From: Acidovorax soli
Lineage (GTDB): Bacteria > Pseudomonadota > Gammaproteobacteria > Burkholderiales > Burkholderiaceae_C
Direction of reading: 5' to 3'
NCBI RefSeq assembly: GCF_014207955.1
Contig: NZ_JACHLK010000003.1
Location: 558,001-622,000, forward strand
Length of the DNA stretch: 64,000 bases
Position 1 is the first letter of the stretch, and every line of letters starts with the position of its first letter. The position numbers and the translations under genes are program-made. Under the pieces are notes generated by a model. It had not been told where the DNA came from and ran no database searches. It was given only the letters and a program-made list of their open reading frames with translations. Shown here one piece after another: positions 25,619-34,057 of the stretch.

Positions 25619-26097
25619 TGTCTGATCGCAAACTGCACATCGCAACGCACCCCCTGACGGGCCGAATTCTTCAGGGCCGCGCGAGAAGCTCGAATGGCCG
25701 CATCCTCATGAGCCAAACCACCGATGTCACGGCGGACGTGCTCCTTGCTGTGATCCAAAAGGCCAAGCAGCACGGCGGCTCCTTCGACATCCATTCGTAT
25801 GACGGCGACGGCTACACCCTGTCGGTCGTGGCGAAGGGCTCTGCGGCCCAGGCGGCGGCAGGGGCGCAGCCGTATCGCCCCGAAATGGCCCCGCTGTCCG
25901 ATGAGCAGCTGAAAAAGCTCTCTGCCACGGGGCCTGTGCACTGTGAAAATGGAGTGGTCACGCGCGGCCCGGCTGTATACCGGGACGAACTGCAGGAACG
26001 CTTTGAGCGCGGATTCCGCACGGCAGAGAAGCACTACGGCATCAGCCGCCCCACCCCGACCACGCCAAAGGCGCAGGAGGGTGAGCAGCATGGCTAA
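25618..26097 (+). CDS. Hypothetical phage protein (159 aa)
   Basis: From MSDRKLHIATHPLTGRILQG at 25618 (TAATG overlap). First 60 residues are mixed alpha/beta, with a polar C-terminal half (QPYRPEMAPLSDEQLKKLS). No family recognised. The long in-frame upstream extension crosses the HNH gene and is not used. Confidence 0.55.
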   Translation: MSDRKLHIATHPLTGRILQGRARSSNGRILMSQTTDVTADVLLAVIQKAKQHGGSFDIHSYDGDGYTLSVVAKGSAAQAAAGAQPYRPEMAPLSDEQLKKLSATGPVHCENGVVTRGPAVYRDELQERFERGFRTAEKHYGISRPTPTTPKAQEGEQHG

Positions 26098-26392
26098 AAG
26101 CCCTCTCGCCGGCAAGGCGTGGTTCTTCGCCCTAGGCCAGCGGCACGCCGCACTGGGCGTCACGCGCTATGCCGCGGTCAATCTCATGCGCAGATGGCCG
26201 GCGCATGCGCAGCGTGCATACGGCGATGGCCGAGCTGCTGCCCTGGGACTGCGCAAGCATGTCAGCGAGGCGGACGGCAGCTACTTCGCGGAGTGCTGCC
26301 GATGTGGGCGGGACTACGAACTGCCGTGCGATCTGCATGAATTCAATCCTGAATTCAGCTACTGCGGTGGAAGCCTGCACTGCATCCCCTGA
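26090..26392 (+). CDS. Hypothetical phage protein (100 aa) with Cys-rich tail
   Basis: From MAKSPLAGKAWFFALGQRHA at 26090. The C-terminus ECCRCGRDYELPCDLHEFNP..YCGGSLHC has five cysteines spaced like a zinc-binding module. Basic, aromatic N-terminus. Unknown function; ends just before a terminator. Confidence 0.55.
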   Translation: MAKSPLAGKAWFFALGQRHAALGVTRYAAVNLMRRWPAHAQRAYGDGRAAALGLRKHVSEADGSYFAECCRCGRDYELPCDLHEFNPEFSYCGGSLHCIP

Positions 26393-26417
26393 GCCCTCAT
26401 CACCCAACAATCAATCG

Positions 26418-26442
26418 ACCGCCCTGCAGGGCGGTTTCTTTT
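26418..26442 (+). terminator. Rho-independent terminator
   Basis: ACCGCCC-TGCA-GGGCGGT perfect stem followed by TTTCTTTTT. Ends the run of small rightward genes; the next gene starts 12 nt beyond, so it is likely transcribed separately or by read-through. Confidence 0.9.
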
Positions 26443-26454
26443 TGGATAGACGAC

Positions 26455-26736
26455 ATGAAGACAGTCCGTATTTTCTTCGGCGGCACCGCCCGCGAAATCA
26501 TTGACGCCAACGGCAAGACTTGGAAGTTCTCAACGCACGAAAGCGGAATTGTGCGCATCCACGAAGCTGGCGGTGACAGTGAACAAGACTGCCAGGCGTT
26601 CATGGCCGCCGCACGCCTCTGGGCCGCGCAGGGCTGCGTGGTGTCCGATACAGGCTTCTGCCAGTGGCGAGAAGAGGTAGCTGGCGAAGCACCTACCGGC
26701 GAAAAGGAGGCAGACCATGGCCAAAGCCACTGCTGA
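26455..26736 (+). CDS. Hypothetical phage protein (93 aa)
   Basis: Starts MKTVRIFFGGTAREIIDANG, a beta-rich N-terminus, then SGIVRIHEAGGDSEQDCQAFMAAARLWAAQG. The tail overlaps the start of the AlpA-like gene by 20 nt. Resembles small proteins next to phage integrase modules but not recognised. Confidence 0.55.
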   Translation: MKTVRIFFGGTAREIIDANGKTWKFSTHESGIVRIHEAGGDSEQDCQAFMAAARLWAAQGCVVSDTGFCQWREEVAGEAPTGEKEADHGQSHC

Positions 26737-26956
26737 ACAGAAGCCCGACATCATGCACCGCGAGAAGCAGGTGCTAGCCCAATTCGCGCCCGTTCACAGG
26801 ACCACCTGGTGGCGCTGGGTCAAGGCAGGCTTGGCACCCAAACCGGTGCCTATTGGGCCTCATGCGGTGGCGTGGCGGGAGTCCGAGCTTGCCGCTTGGC
26901 AGAAGGGCGAGTGGAAGCCAGTGGCGGCAGCAGGAAGTTCGCCCAGTCCTGCATGA
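26717..26956 (+). CDS. AlpA/MerR-like small DNA-binding protein (possible excisionase)
   Basis: 79 residues. FAPVHRTTWWRWVKAGLAPKPVPIGPHAVAWRESELAAWQKGEW matches the AlpA/HTH_17 pattern: an HTH with Arg/Trp residues, a wing, and 'AVAWRESELAAW'. Such genes next to integrases act as excisionases or integrase-operon regulators. Its 3' 107 nt overlap the 3' end of the convergent integrase gene. The placement supports a role in excision, but regulation is equally possible. Confidence 0.75.
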   Translation: MAKATAEQKPDIMHREKQVLAQFAPVHRTTWWRWVKAGLAPKPVPIGPHAVAWRESELAAWQKGEWKPVAAAGSSPSPA

Positions 26957-28118
26957 GCACCCGGCGCTTCTGCACCGCCGTCAGGCGGCGATAGGCCGCC
27001 TCGGTCTTGTTCTCGGGGACGTGCGCCAACGCGGCCTCAAGCAGATCGCGGTGGTACTCCGTGTAGTCGCCACCCCAATCGCGGAAGGTAGAACGGAAGC
27101 CGTGGGGCACAGCAGTCAGGCCCTGCCGGCGCATCACCTCCGTCATCGCCATGTCCGAAATGGGTTTGATCGGCTGGCCCTTCTTCGTGCGGTTGGTAGG
27201 GAAAAGAAATTCTGTGCCTGCCATATGGGGGATGGATCCCAAAAGCGTCACGGCCTGGTCGCTCAGCGGCACCGTGTGGTCCATGCCCGCCTTCATCCGC
27301 TCACCAGGCACCACCCAAACCTTCTTCTGCAGGTCGAACTCCGACCACCGCGCGAATCGAATTTCGACCGAACGTGCAGCGGTCAGGATCAGCAGGCGCA
27401 GCGCCAGCGCCGACACTCCATCCACCAGCTCCATCGCCTTCATGAAGGCCGGCGCATCATCAATCGGCAGGGCCTCATGGTGCCCTGGCTTGCTCACCTT
27501 CTCGGGCGCCGGCAGAACCTTGTCGAGCAGCCCCTTCCATCGCGCGGGATTGTCCCCCTCCCGCCATTCATGCACCGTTGCATAGTCGATCACCGCCTCA
27601 ATGCGGCTGCGCAACCGCGTAGCGCTTTCGGTGATGGTTGACCAGATCGGCTGCAGCACCTGCACGACGTGCGTCAGCTTGATGTCCGCCACGTCCATGT
27701 CGCCCAGCAGCGGGTAGGCATAAGTGTCCAGCGAGTTTTGCCACTGCTGGAGGTGCTTCTTGTTTTTCCACTCCCCCTTTTTGGATTCGATCAGTTCGGC
27801 CGCAACGTCCCGGAACAGATGACGCGCCTTCGGCGGCGCGGCCGGCGCCAGCTTCGGTGGCGCAGGGTCGATGCCAGCCTTTACCGCGCGCCGCGCATCG
27901 CGTCCGGCGTCTCTGGCCTGGCTCAGCGACACGTCCTCGAAGTTCCCCAGGCCCACATCGCGCCGCCATTCCCCCACCACAATTCGCAGCACCCACAGCC
28001 TCGTGCCAGCAGGGGTGATACGTAAATGCAGCCCCTCGCACCCGCCGACTGGGTATCGTCCCGGCTCACGCAATTTGGCGACCGCAGCGGCGGTCAGTTC
28101 TTTGGCTCGTTTTGGCAT
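26850..28118 (-). CDS. int: Tyrosine integrase, P4 type
   Basis: 422 residues from MPKRAKELTAAAVAKLREP (28118). N-terminal DUF4102-like arm-binding domain (GCEGLHLRITPAGTRLWVL), core-binding helices, then a catalytic domain with R249 (AARSVEIRFARW), H339-x-x-R342 (PHGFRSTFR), H366 (ALAHVPENKTEAAY) and nucleophile Y376. All catalytic residues are present, so it is likely active. It points away from the right attachment site. Tandem 11-bp repeats upstream may be arm-type or autoregulatory sites. Confidence 0.93.
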   Translation of the reverse strand: MPKRAKELTAAAVAKLREPGRYPVGGCEGLHLRITPAGTRLWVLRIVVGEWRRDVGLGNFEDVSLSQARDAGRDARRAVKAGIDPAPPKLAPAAPPKARHLFRDVAAELIESKKGEWKNKKHLQQWQNSLDTYAYPLLGDMDVADIKLTHVVQVLQPIWSTITESATRLRSRIEAVIDYATVHEWREGDNPARWKGLLDKVLPAPEKVSKPGHHEALPIDDAPAFMKAMELVDGVSALALRLLILTAARSVEIRFARWSEFDLQKKVWVVPGERMKAGMDHTVPLSDQAVTLLGSIPHMAGTEFLFPTNRTKKGQPIKPISDMAMTEVMRRQGLTAVPHGFRSTFRDWGGDYTEYHRDLLEAALAHVPENKTEAAYRRLTAVQKRRVLMQDWANFLLPPLASTRPSAKRQARTPATPPHEAQ

Positions 28119-28132
28119 GGATGGCAGTGTAC

Positions 28133-28154
28133 CCTGCCCACATCCTGCCCACAT
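28133..28154. repeat. Tandem 11-bp repeat CCTGCCCACAT x2 upstream of int
   Basis: Two perfect adjacent copies at 28133-28143 and 28144-28154, immediately upstream of the integrase start. TGCCCACA repeats of this kind are frequent upstream of P4-type integrase genes and are candidates for integrase arm sites or autoregulation. Confidence 0.7.
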
Positions 28155-28263
28155 AAACATCGCAATTTGATGCGGCGAGATTCAACTCAATGCAACAAGC
28201 AGCCCCTCCAATCCTTTATAAATCAACGGTTTTGCATCAGCACGAGACAGGATGCAACATCAA

Positions 28264-28290
28264 TTCGAAGGACACAGTCTCCGCCAGAAA
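28264..28290 (+). other. Right attachment-site candidate, resembles tRNA-Ser 3' end
   Basis: TTCGAAG followed 5 nt later by CAGTCTCCGCCAG. GTCTCCGCCA matches the acceptor strand plus CCA end of bacterial tRNA-Ser, and a T-loop-like TTCGAA lies at roughly the right distance; a terminator follows. The T-stem does not pair, so only a remnant of the 3' end is plausible, as expected at the far end of a prophage in a tRNA gene. A similar CAGCCTCCGCCAG also occurs at 31134, which weakens the claim. Confidence 0.4.
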
Positions 28291-28300
28291 ATCCATGGAC

Positions 28301-28324
28301 AAGCGCCTTCCGAGGCGCTTTTTT
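28301..28324 (+). terminator. Rho-independent terminator downstream of attachment site
   Basis: AAGCGCC-TTCCGA-GGCGCTT stem followed by TTTT(T)G. Positioned as the terminator of a tRNA gene or of the leftward Lrp gene in the opposite direction. Confidence 0.8.
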
Positions 28325-28365
28325 GTTTTGCCCGTCCTTACATCAGGCGGGTATCGGCGGGCGTC

Positions 28366-28842
28366 CTATTCGACGTAAGACAGAGGCAGCGCCGTCGTGA
28401 ACTTCAGCTCTTCCATCGCGAAGCTGGACGACACATCGAACAGTTGGGTGCCTGCAATCAAGCGCTTGTACACCTTGCCATAGGCCGCAATGTCGGGCAC
28501 CACGACGCGCAGCAGGTAGTCCACGTCACCGCTCATGCGGTAGAACTCCACCACCTCGGGAATCGCCTGGACCGTGGCGCGAAAGTGCTCGAACCACTCC
28601 TCGGTATGGGTGCTCGTGCGCACCGACACGAACACCGTGACCCCCACGTTCACCTTGGCGGCATCCACCAGGGCGACCTGGCGGGTGATCACCCCCATCT
28701 CCTTGAGGCGCTGGACACGCCGCCAGCAGGGGGTGGCCGAGAGGCCCACGCGGGCGGCCATGTCCGCGATGGGGGTCTCGGCATCGATCTGAAGAATCTC
28801 TATCAATTTGCAATCAATAGAATCCAATTTTACTTTGGCCAT
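28366..28842 (-). CDS. Lrp/AsnC family regulator
   Basis: 158 residues. N-terminal HTH (LDSIDCKLIEILQIDAETPIADMAARVGLSATPCWRRVQRLKE) and C-terminal RAM ligand-binding domain (VEFYRMSGDVDYLLRVVVPD). The 'SATPCWRRVQRLEE' type recognition helix is typical. Divergent from the cysteine desulfurase fusion with 88 nt between, so it may regulate it in response to an amino acid such as cysteine; this is inference. Confidence 0.9.
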   Translation of the reverse strand: MAKVKLDSIDCKLIEILQIDAETPIADMAARVGLSATPCWRRVQRLKEMGVITRQVALVDAAKVNVGVTVFVSVRTSTHTEEWFEHFRATVQAIPEVVEFYRMSGDVDYLLRVVVPDIAAYGKVYKRLIAGTQLFDVSSSFAMEELKFTTALPLSYVE

Positions 28843-28930
28843 GATTTGAGGATTTTTATTCCAATTTTATGGCCAAACCCTGGAAAGATTGCAAGCCCTT
28901 GCTGCATGAGCCCGCCGAGAATTGGGCGCC

Positions 28931-31039
28931 ATGGAAGAAATTTATCTCGACGCCAACGCCACGACACCGGTACTCCCCCAAGCGCGCCAGGCAGCCCTGG
29001 CGGCGATGGGCGAAGCCTTTGGCAACCCCAGCAGCATCCATGGCAGTGGCCTGAAGGCGCGGGCGCTCATGGAGCAGGTGCGCGACCGCGCGCGCCGCTT
29101 GCTGGGGGCGGCCGGTGGCCAACTGTGCTTCACCAGCGGCGCCACCGAAGGCATACAGACCGCGGTGCTGTCGGCCCTGACCGAACTGCGCCGCCGGCGC
29201 GATGCCGGCGAAACCCAGCCCTTGTTGTTGCTCTACGGGGCCACCGAACACAAGGCGGTGCCGGAGGCACTCAGGCACTGGAATGAGCTGCTGGGCCTGC
29301 ACTGGCCGGTGCGCGCCATTCCGGTGGACCACCAGGGGCGGCACGACCTGGCCTGGCTGCGCCAGCAGGCACCGCAGGCCGGGCTGGTGTGCACGATGGC
29401 AGCCAACAACGAGACCGGTGTGGTCAGCGACCTCGACGGCATCCGCGCGGCACTGGCGGACAGCAGCGCGCTGTGGCTGGTCGACAGCGTGCAAGCCCTC
29501 GGCAAATTGCCCCTGCATCTGGCCGAGCGCCGCATCGACTACGCACCCTTTTCCGGGCACAAGCTCTATGCGCCCAAGGGCATCGGCATGCTGTACGTGC
29601 GCGAAGGCGCCCCCTTCACCCCGCTGATGACAGGGGGCGGGCAGGAGGGCGCGCTGCGCGCAGGGACCGAGAACATCGCCGGCATCGCCGCACTGGGCGA
29701 GGTGCTGCGGGCGCTGGAAGCGGGGGACACCGTCGCGAACCAGGAGACACTGTTGGCGCACCGCGAGCGCCTGGCGCTGGCGCTGACCGAGGCCTTCCCC
29801 GGGCTGGTGTTCAATGCCCCGCCATCGCTGTGCCTGCCGACGACGCTGAACTTTGCCGTGCCCGGCCTCGCTTCCAGGCTGCTGCTGGACCTGTTCGATG
29901 CCGCTGGCCTGCGTGTCAGCGGTGGCTCGGCCTGCAGCGCGGCCAAGGCCCAGCCCAGCTATGTGCTGGAGGCTATGGGCTTGCCCGCCTGGCAGAGCTC
30001 GGCAGCGGTGCGCCTGTCCTTCGGCGCGGCCGACTCCTCCGAACTCATCGAGCGTGCGTGTGCGCGCATCCGGGCCTGCGGCGCCTCGCTGCGCGCCCAT
30101 GGCTTGACGACGGCCCAGGCACCCGCCGGCACCACAACGCCGGCCGGTTTGGTGACCCGCTTCGTGGTCGACGGCGCCTGCTGTTACCTGGTGGCCGATG
30201 CCAGCCGCCGCCACTGCGTGCTCATCGATGCCCTGCCCGCACATACCGAACAGATCACGCAGTGGCAGCGCCGCCACCACCACACCCTGGTGGCCGTGCT
30301 GGCAACCACCCGCCGTACCGAACATGCCGCAGCGGTGGCCGCCTTGAGCGCCGCCTTCCCGGAATCCATGCAGGCCTTGGGGTCCGTAGACCCCCTCGGG
30401 TGGCCGCAAGGTGCGCAGCAGATTGAGCTGGGCCAGCACCGCATCACGCGGCTAGCGCCCCCGGAAGGCAGCGCCGATGCAAGCGCCTATGTCCTGCACA
30501 CGCCCGACCAAGGCCAGTTGGCCTTTGTGGGAACCTCCGCCATGGCGGACTCGGGCTCGCTGCACTGGTTGACGCAGGCCTTGGCACCCCATGCGCTGCT
30601 GCTGCCCGGTCACGACGACGCACAGCACTTCGCCTGGACCCTAGGCCAACCATTGCGCCCCAAGGCACGGCATGCCGAGCCAGAGGCCCTGGCACTGTCC
30701 CGCGAGCGCTGGCACCTGCAGTTCCCGACGTCCCCGGCCCCGCTGCTGGTCGATGTGCGTGAGCCCTACGAGCATGCGCTGGGCGGCAGGCCCGACCTGG
30801 GGCCAGGCATCCACCCGAACAATGTGCAGTCGGTTCCCCTGGGTAGCCTGCTCAACGCCCTGCCCGCCTGGCTGCAGCTGGAAGCCGATACGCCCGTGCT
30901 GTTCTACTGCCGCAGCGGCAACCGCAGCGCGCAGGCGGCGCGCGCGCTGCGCCGCCTGGGCCATGCCAACGCCTGGAGCCTGGAGGGCGGCCTGGCGCTT
31001 TGGACGGCGCAGGCAGCACCGCCGGCTCTGTCCCGTTGA
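28931..31039 (+). CDS. Cysteine desulfurase / degenerate MBL / rhodanese fusion
   Basis: 702 residues, three domains. 1-385: NifS/IscS class V PLP enzyme (YLDANATTP, FTSGATEGI, AANNETGV, PLP Lys about 211 in SGHKLYAPKG, catalytic Cys about 334 in SGGSACSAAKA). About 400-570: metallo-beta-lactamase-like fold related to persulfide dioxygenases, keeping LLPGHDD but with the HxHxDH zinc motif replaced by ATTRRTEH, so probably inactive. About 590-702: rhodanese with active CRSGNRS (Cys about 660). Likely forms and passes persulfide sulfur within one chain. A TTG start 9 nt upstream is possible. Confidence 0.85.
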   Translation: MEEIYLDANATTPVLPQARQAALAAMGEAFGNPSSIHGSGLKARALMEQVRDRARRLLGAAGGQLCFTSGATEGIQTAVLSALTELRRRRDAGETQPLLLLYGATEHKAVPEALRHWNELLGLHWPVRAIPVDHQGRHDLAWLRQQAPQAGLVCTMAANNETGVVSDLDGIRAALADSSALWLVDSVQALGKLPLHLAERRIDYAPFSGHKLYAPKGIGMLYVREGAPFTPLMTGGGQEGALRAGTENIAGIAALGEVLRALEAGDTVANQETLLAHRERLALALTEAFPGLVFNAPPSLCLPTTLNFAVPGLASRLLLDLFDAAGLRVSGGSACSAAKAQPSYVLEAMGLPAWQSSAAVRLSFGAADSSELIERACARIRACGASLRAHGLTTAQAPAGTTTPAGLVTRFVVDGACCYLVADASRRHCVLIDALPAHTEQITQWQRRHHHTLVAVLATTRRTEHAAAVAALSAAFPESMQALGSVDPLGWPQGAQQIELGQHRITRLAPPEGSADASAYVLHTPDQGQLAFVGTSAMADSGSLHWLTQALAPHALLLPGHDDAQHFAWTLGQPLRPKARHAEPEALALSRERWHLQFPTSPAPLLVDVREPYEHALGGRPDLGPGIHPNNVQSVPLGSLLNALPAWLQLEADTPVLFYCRSGNRSAQAARALRRLGHANAWSLEGGLALWTAQAAPPALSR

Positions 31040-31160
31040 ACGGATGCAAGGGCCAGCGCGCCTCCAGTTGCGCAGGGGGTTTCTGGCGGTGGCGCGCAGA
31101 TAAAATCGTTCGCGACCCCAGGTTCCTGCAACCACAGCCTCCGCCAGTGATGGGAACCAC

Positions 31161-31184
31161 AAGCGCCCTTGGGGGCGCTTTTTT
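31161..31184 (+). terminator. Rho-independent terminator
   Basis: AAGCGCCC-TTGG-GGGCGCTT stem followed by TTTT(T)C, between the desulfurase fusion and the amidotransferase gene. Upstream lies CAGCCTCCGCCAG in the same arrangement as at 28275. Confidence 0.85.
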
Positions 31185-31207
31185 CTGGATACCCCCGCTG
31201 CTCACAC

Positions 31208-31966
31208 ATGACCGCAAGCCCCGATCCCAGCCCCCTGCGCAAACCCCTCCTCATCGTCGCCGCCGGCAAGACCTTCGCCGACATCCGCGAGGCCCAGGGT
31301 GATTTCGACGACTGGATCGCCGCAGGCCTGGGCGATGCATTGCCCCTGCTGCGCATCGATGCGCAGCACGAGGCAGCTAGGCTTCCCGATCCGTCCGAAC
31401 TGTCGGCCGTGGTGGTCAGTGGCTCGCATGCCATGGTGTCGCACCGTGAACCCTGGAGCGAGCAATTGGCGCTGTGGATGCGCCGCTGCGTCGAGGGCCA
31501 GGTGCCGGTGCTGGGCATCTGCTATGGGCACCAGTTGCTGGCGCATGCGTTTGGCGGGCTGGTGGACAACCTGCCGGGCGGGCCGGAGGTGGGCACACAC
31601 ACCGTGCGGCTGATGGCCGAGGCCGGGCAGGATGCGCTGCTCGCCGGGCTGCCGGGCCAGTTCCCGGCGCAGCTGGTGCACTACCAGTCGGTGCTGCGCC
31701 TGCCCGAGGGCGCCGTGCGGCTGGCGCGCAGCGACATGGAGCCCCACCAGGCCTTCCGGGTGGGCGGCTGTGGCTGGGGTGTGCAGTTCCACCCCGAGTT
31801 TTCGGTGGATGCCATGCGGGGCTACCTGGCCCATGTGAACGCCACGCGCGATGCCGCCAGCCAGCTGGATGGAACGGCAGCCTCCACGCCCCATGCCGCC
31901 AGCCTGCTGGGCCGCTTCGCCGCGCTGGCGGGGGCACGCGAGCTGCAGAGCGCCGCTGCCGCCTGA
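31208..31966 (+). CDS. Class I glutamine amidotransferase-like protein
   Basis: 252 residues from MTASPDPSPLRKPLLIV. The triad is visible: nucleophile Cys in VLGICYGHQLLAHAFGG, and His-x-Glu in VQFHPEFS near the C-terminus. Stand-alone GATase1 proteins of this type (GuaA-N-like) hydrolyse glutamine or gamma-glutamyl compounds. No synthetase partner nearby. Follows a terminator, so has its own promoter. Confidence 0.85.
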   Translation: MTASPDPSPLRKPLLIVAAGKTFADIREAQGDFDDWIAAGLGDALPLLRIDAQHEAARLPDPSELSAVVVSGSHAMVSHREPWSEQLALWMRRCVEGQVPVLGICYGHQLLAHAFGGLVDNLPGGPEVGTHTVRLMAEAGQDALLAGLPGQFPAQLVHYQSVLRLPEGAVRLARSDMEPHQAFRVGGCGWGVQFHPEFSVDAMRGYLAHVNATRDAASQLDGTAASTPHAASLLGRFAALAGARELQSAAAA

Positions 31967-32042
31967 TCCCGCGCACGAGCGGGCCGACTTCGAGAAGTAG
32001 TTCACAGCCCCTGCGGCCAAAGCCATTCGATTGCCCCGGCAA

Positions 32043-32068
32043 GGCCTTGCGGGCCGGCCCGCAAGGCC
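32043..32068. other. 26-bp perfect palindrome
   Basis: GGCCTTGCGGG and CCCGCAAGGCC arms with a CCGG centre form a perfect 26-bp palindrome in the gap after the amidotransferase gene. No T-tract follows, so it may be a rho-dependent pause, a protein site or a cruciform-prone element. Confidence 0.7.
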
Positions 32069-32212
32069 CTACGCTGCACACACTTGGGCGCGGCCGGCGT
32101 TCTTTCTCCCTACGGGGACAGCAGCAACCCGGCAGGCACGCAAGCCAATATGCAGGTAGTTCACGGTGTGCCGCAGGCATGCCGATCCATCGTCTTCGAC
32201 TGGAGTGGGCCC

Positions 32213-33298
32213 ATGAAGCATGTGCGCATCGTTGTTGCCGCGGCCGCCGCGGTGCTTGCCTTCCCGAGCCCGCAGGCGCTCGCCCAGGCGACCCTCTCGC
32301 TGAACGACGGAGTGCTGCGCATCCCCAGCGTGTCCGTGGGGGCGGATGTCTATACCAACGTCATCCTGCGCTTCGGGGCCGACGGGCGCTTCAGCCTGGA
32401 GTCGGCCACACCGCCCGCCGGCAATCCGCCGCCTGCCGGGGGCGTGGCGCAGACCATCCAGCTGGGCTACGCGCCCCAGCCCAACACCCAGTACTGGTAC
32501 GACGGACCGAACCGCCGCGTGGCCACCTGCTCGGGCCTGGCGCAGGCCAGCATCACTCTGAAGGTGCCGGCCAATGCCACGGCGCAGGCCAAGGTGCCAC
32601 TGGTCATCAGCCTGGCGGGCTGGGCGCCCAGCGGCAACCCGCCCGCACCCGTGCCGCAGGACCCCGCCGGGCTGGACCAGTTCAGCGCCGCCGGCATGGC
32701 GGCCGCCACCTTCGAATACCGCGGCTGCGACAACTGGAGCAGCCCGCTGATCGCACGCACCCATGCGGACGAGAGCTACGACATCGCCAGCTCCGACTTC
32801 GGCCTGGGCCTGGCGGCGATCAAGGCGGCCGTGGCCGCGCGCAACCTGCCCATCGACACCAGCCGCATCGTGGTGGCGGGCACCTCGTTCTCCAGCAACC
32901 TGATCTTCACCGTGGCCACCCAGCACCGGCTGCAAGGGGCGATCGCGCTGGCCGGCGGCTGCGACTACAGCTGCAATGCCACGGGCACGATCTACGAGCA
33001 ACCCAATGATTTCCGCATCAATGGTGCGCCCATCCGTGTGGCCGCCATCTCGGGCAGCGGCGACACGCTGTTCCCGCCCATGGGCCTGGGCAGCTCGGGC
33101 TACGGGGCATCGGGTGCGCGGGCACGCATCCTCGGCGCCATCCCCGACGCGGCCAAACGCCCTGCGGCCTTCTATACCTATGTCGCGCCCGGCGCAGGCC
33201 ACGAGGTCAACGCCGCCATGTGGGGCAAGGCCCGCACCTATGTGCAGTGCATGACCAATGTGCGCCCTGCGGGCGAGTGCGCGGCAGATGACCGCTGA
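32213..33298 (+). CDS. Secreted alpha/beta-hydrolase-like protein
   Basis: 361 residues with a signal peptide (MKHVRIVVAAAAAVLAFPSPQALAQ, cleavage near 25). The mature part shows a hydrolase-like nucleophile elbow VVAGTSFSSNL and a C-terminal His in APGAGHEVN. Cysteine pairs suggest disulfides in the periplasm or outside. Not assigned to a defined family; resembles PHB-depolymerase/feruloyl esterase-type folds. Confidence 0.7.
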   Translation: MKHVRIVVAAAAAVLAFPSPQALAQATLSLNDGVLRIPSVSVGADVYTNVILRFGADGRFSLESATPPAGNPPPAGGVAQTIQLGYAPQPNTQYWYDGPNRRVATCSGLAQASITLKVPANATAQAKVPLVISLAGWAPSGNPPAPVPQDPAGLDQFSAAGMAAATFEYRGCDNWSSPLIARTHADESYDIASSDFGLGLAAIKAAVAARNLPIDTSRIVVAGTSFSSNLIFTVATQHRLQGAIALAGGCDYSCNATGTIYEQPNDFRINGAPIRVAAISGSGDTLFPPMGLGSSGYGASGARARILGAIPDAAKRPAAFYTYVAPGAGHEVNAAMWGKARTYVQCMTNVRPAGECAADDR

Positions 33299-33454
33299 TC
33301 CGGACTGACAAGGCCCACACCCGGCGTTCAACCTGCGAAGGCCGATCTCGGGGATTCATTGCGCTGTGCGCCGCGCATGGCGCCTGGGACTGGCGCGGCC
33401 CAGGCCTGTGCTCCCGCACAAGGGCCTACGAGCGCCTCTCAGGGCGTGCCCATC

Positions 33455-34057
33455 TCAATAGGTCACCGTGACCTGCAGGGTATCGGTGTAGGTGCCGGCG
33501 GGCAGCGCCGTGGGGTTCGACTTGTTGATCTGGCCATGGATGGGCAGCGAAAACGCTGCGCCATTGGCGGGCACGTTGATGCCGGTGACGGCCGAACCCG
33601 CGGGGTAGGGTTGCGTGTGTGCGGCATCGCGGTACAGCTCGTAGGGAATGTAGGCGGTGGTGCTGCCATGGCGCATGGCCCGCGAGCCCACGCCGATGCC
33701 CGAGCCCTGGCCCGCATAGGAGCCCGAGCCGACCTGGACGCTGATGCCCAGCACTTCGGGCGAGCAGACGAGTTGCGTGGGGCCCGAAACGCCTTCTCCA
33801 CCCGCGGGCGTGGCCGTGACGATGCCCGTGAAGGTGCCGGGGCGCGAGCCGAAATCCAGGGTGCCGAAATTCAGGCCGGCCGTGGCGCCGGAGCTGCCGG
33901 CGACCATGCATCCCGCCGTGAGCTGCATCTGCGCCTGCAGGGTGCCGCCCAGGGTGCCTGCCGCTGCCGTGCCTGCCACCAGGCAGCCGGCCAAGGCAAG
34001 GCCTGTTGCCAGCCACCCGTGGCGGCCTGACGGTTGTTGTCGTTTGCCCGCGTCCAT
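33455..34057 (-). CDS. Spore coat U (SCPU) domain secreted protein
   Basis: 200 residues from ATG 34057. Signal peptide (GWLATGLALAGCLVAGTAAAG), then an SCPU domain: LTAGCMVAGSSGATAGLNFGTLDFG at the start and GTYTDTLQVTVTY at the very end. SCPU proteins are Csu-type pilin subunits secreted by chaperone-usher systems, but no chaperone or usher gene is next to it, so it is an orphan. Divergent from norR. Confidence 0.85.
   Translation of the reverse strand: MDAGKRQQPSGRHGWLATGLALAGCLVAGTAAAGTLGGTLQAQMQLTAGCMVAGSSGATAGLNFGTLDFGSRPGTFTGIVTATPAGGEGVSGPTQLVCSPEVLGISVQVGSGSYAGQGSGIGVGSRAMRHGSTTAYIPYELYRDAAHTQPYPAGSAVTGINVPANGAAFSLPIHGQINKSNPTALPAGTYTDTLQVTVTY

Noticed and set aside
28856..30439. 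527-residue minus-strand frame opposite the desulfurase gene
   Set aside because: It is antisense to a gene with clear conserved motifs; GC-rich codon bias makes long open antisense frames common. Its composition is Gly/Gln/His/Arg-rich without domains.
31100..31160. A second tRNA-Ser-like 3' end near the amidotransferase gene
   Set aside because: Only CCTCCGCCA matches; there is no pairing T-arm and no upstream tRNA body.
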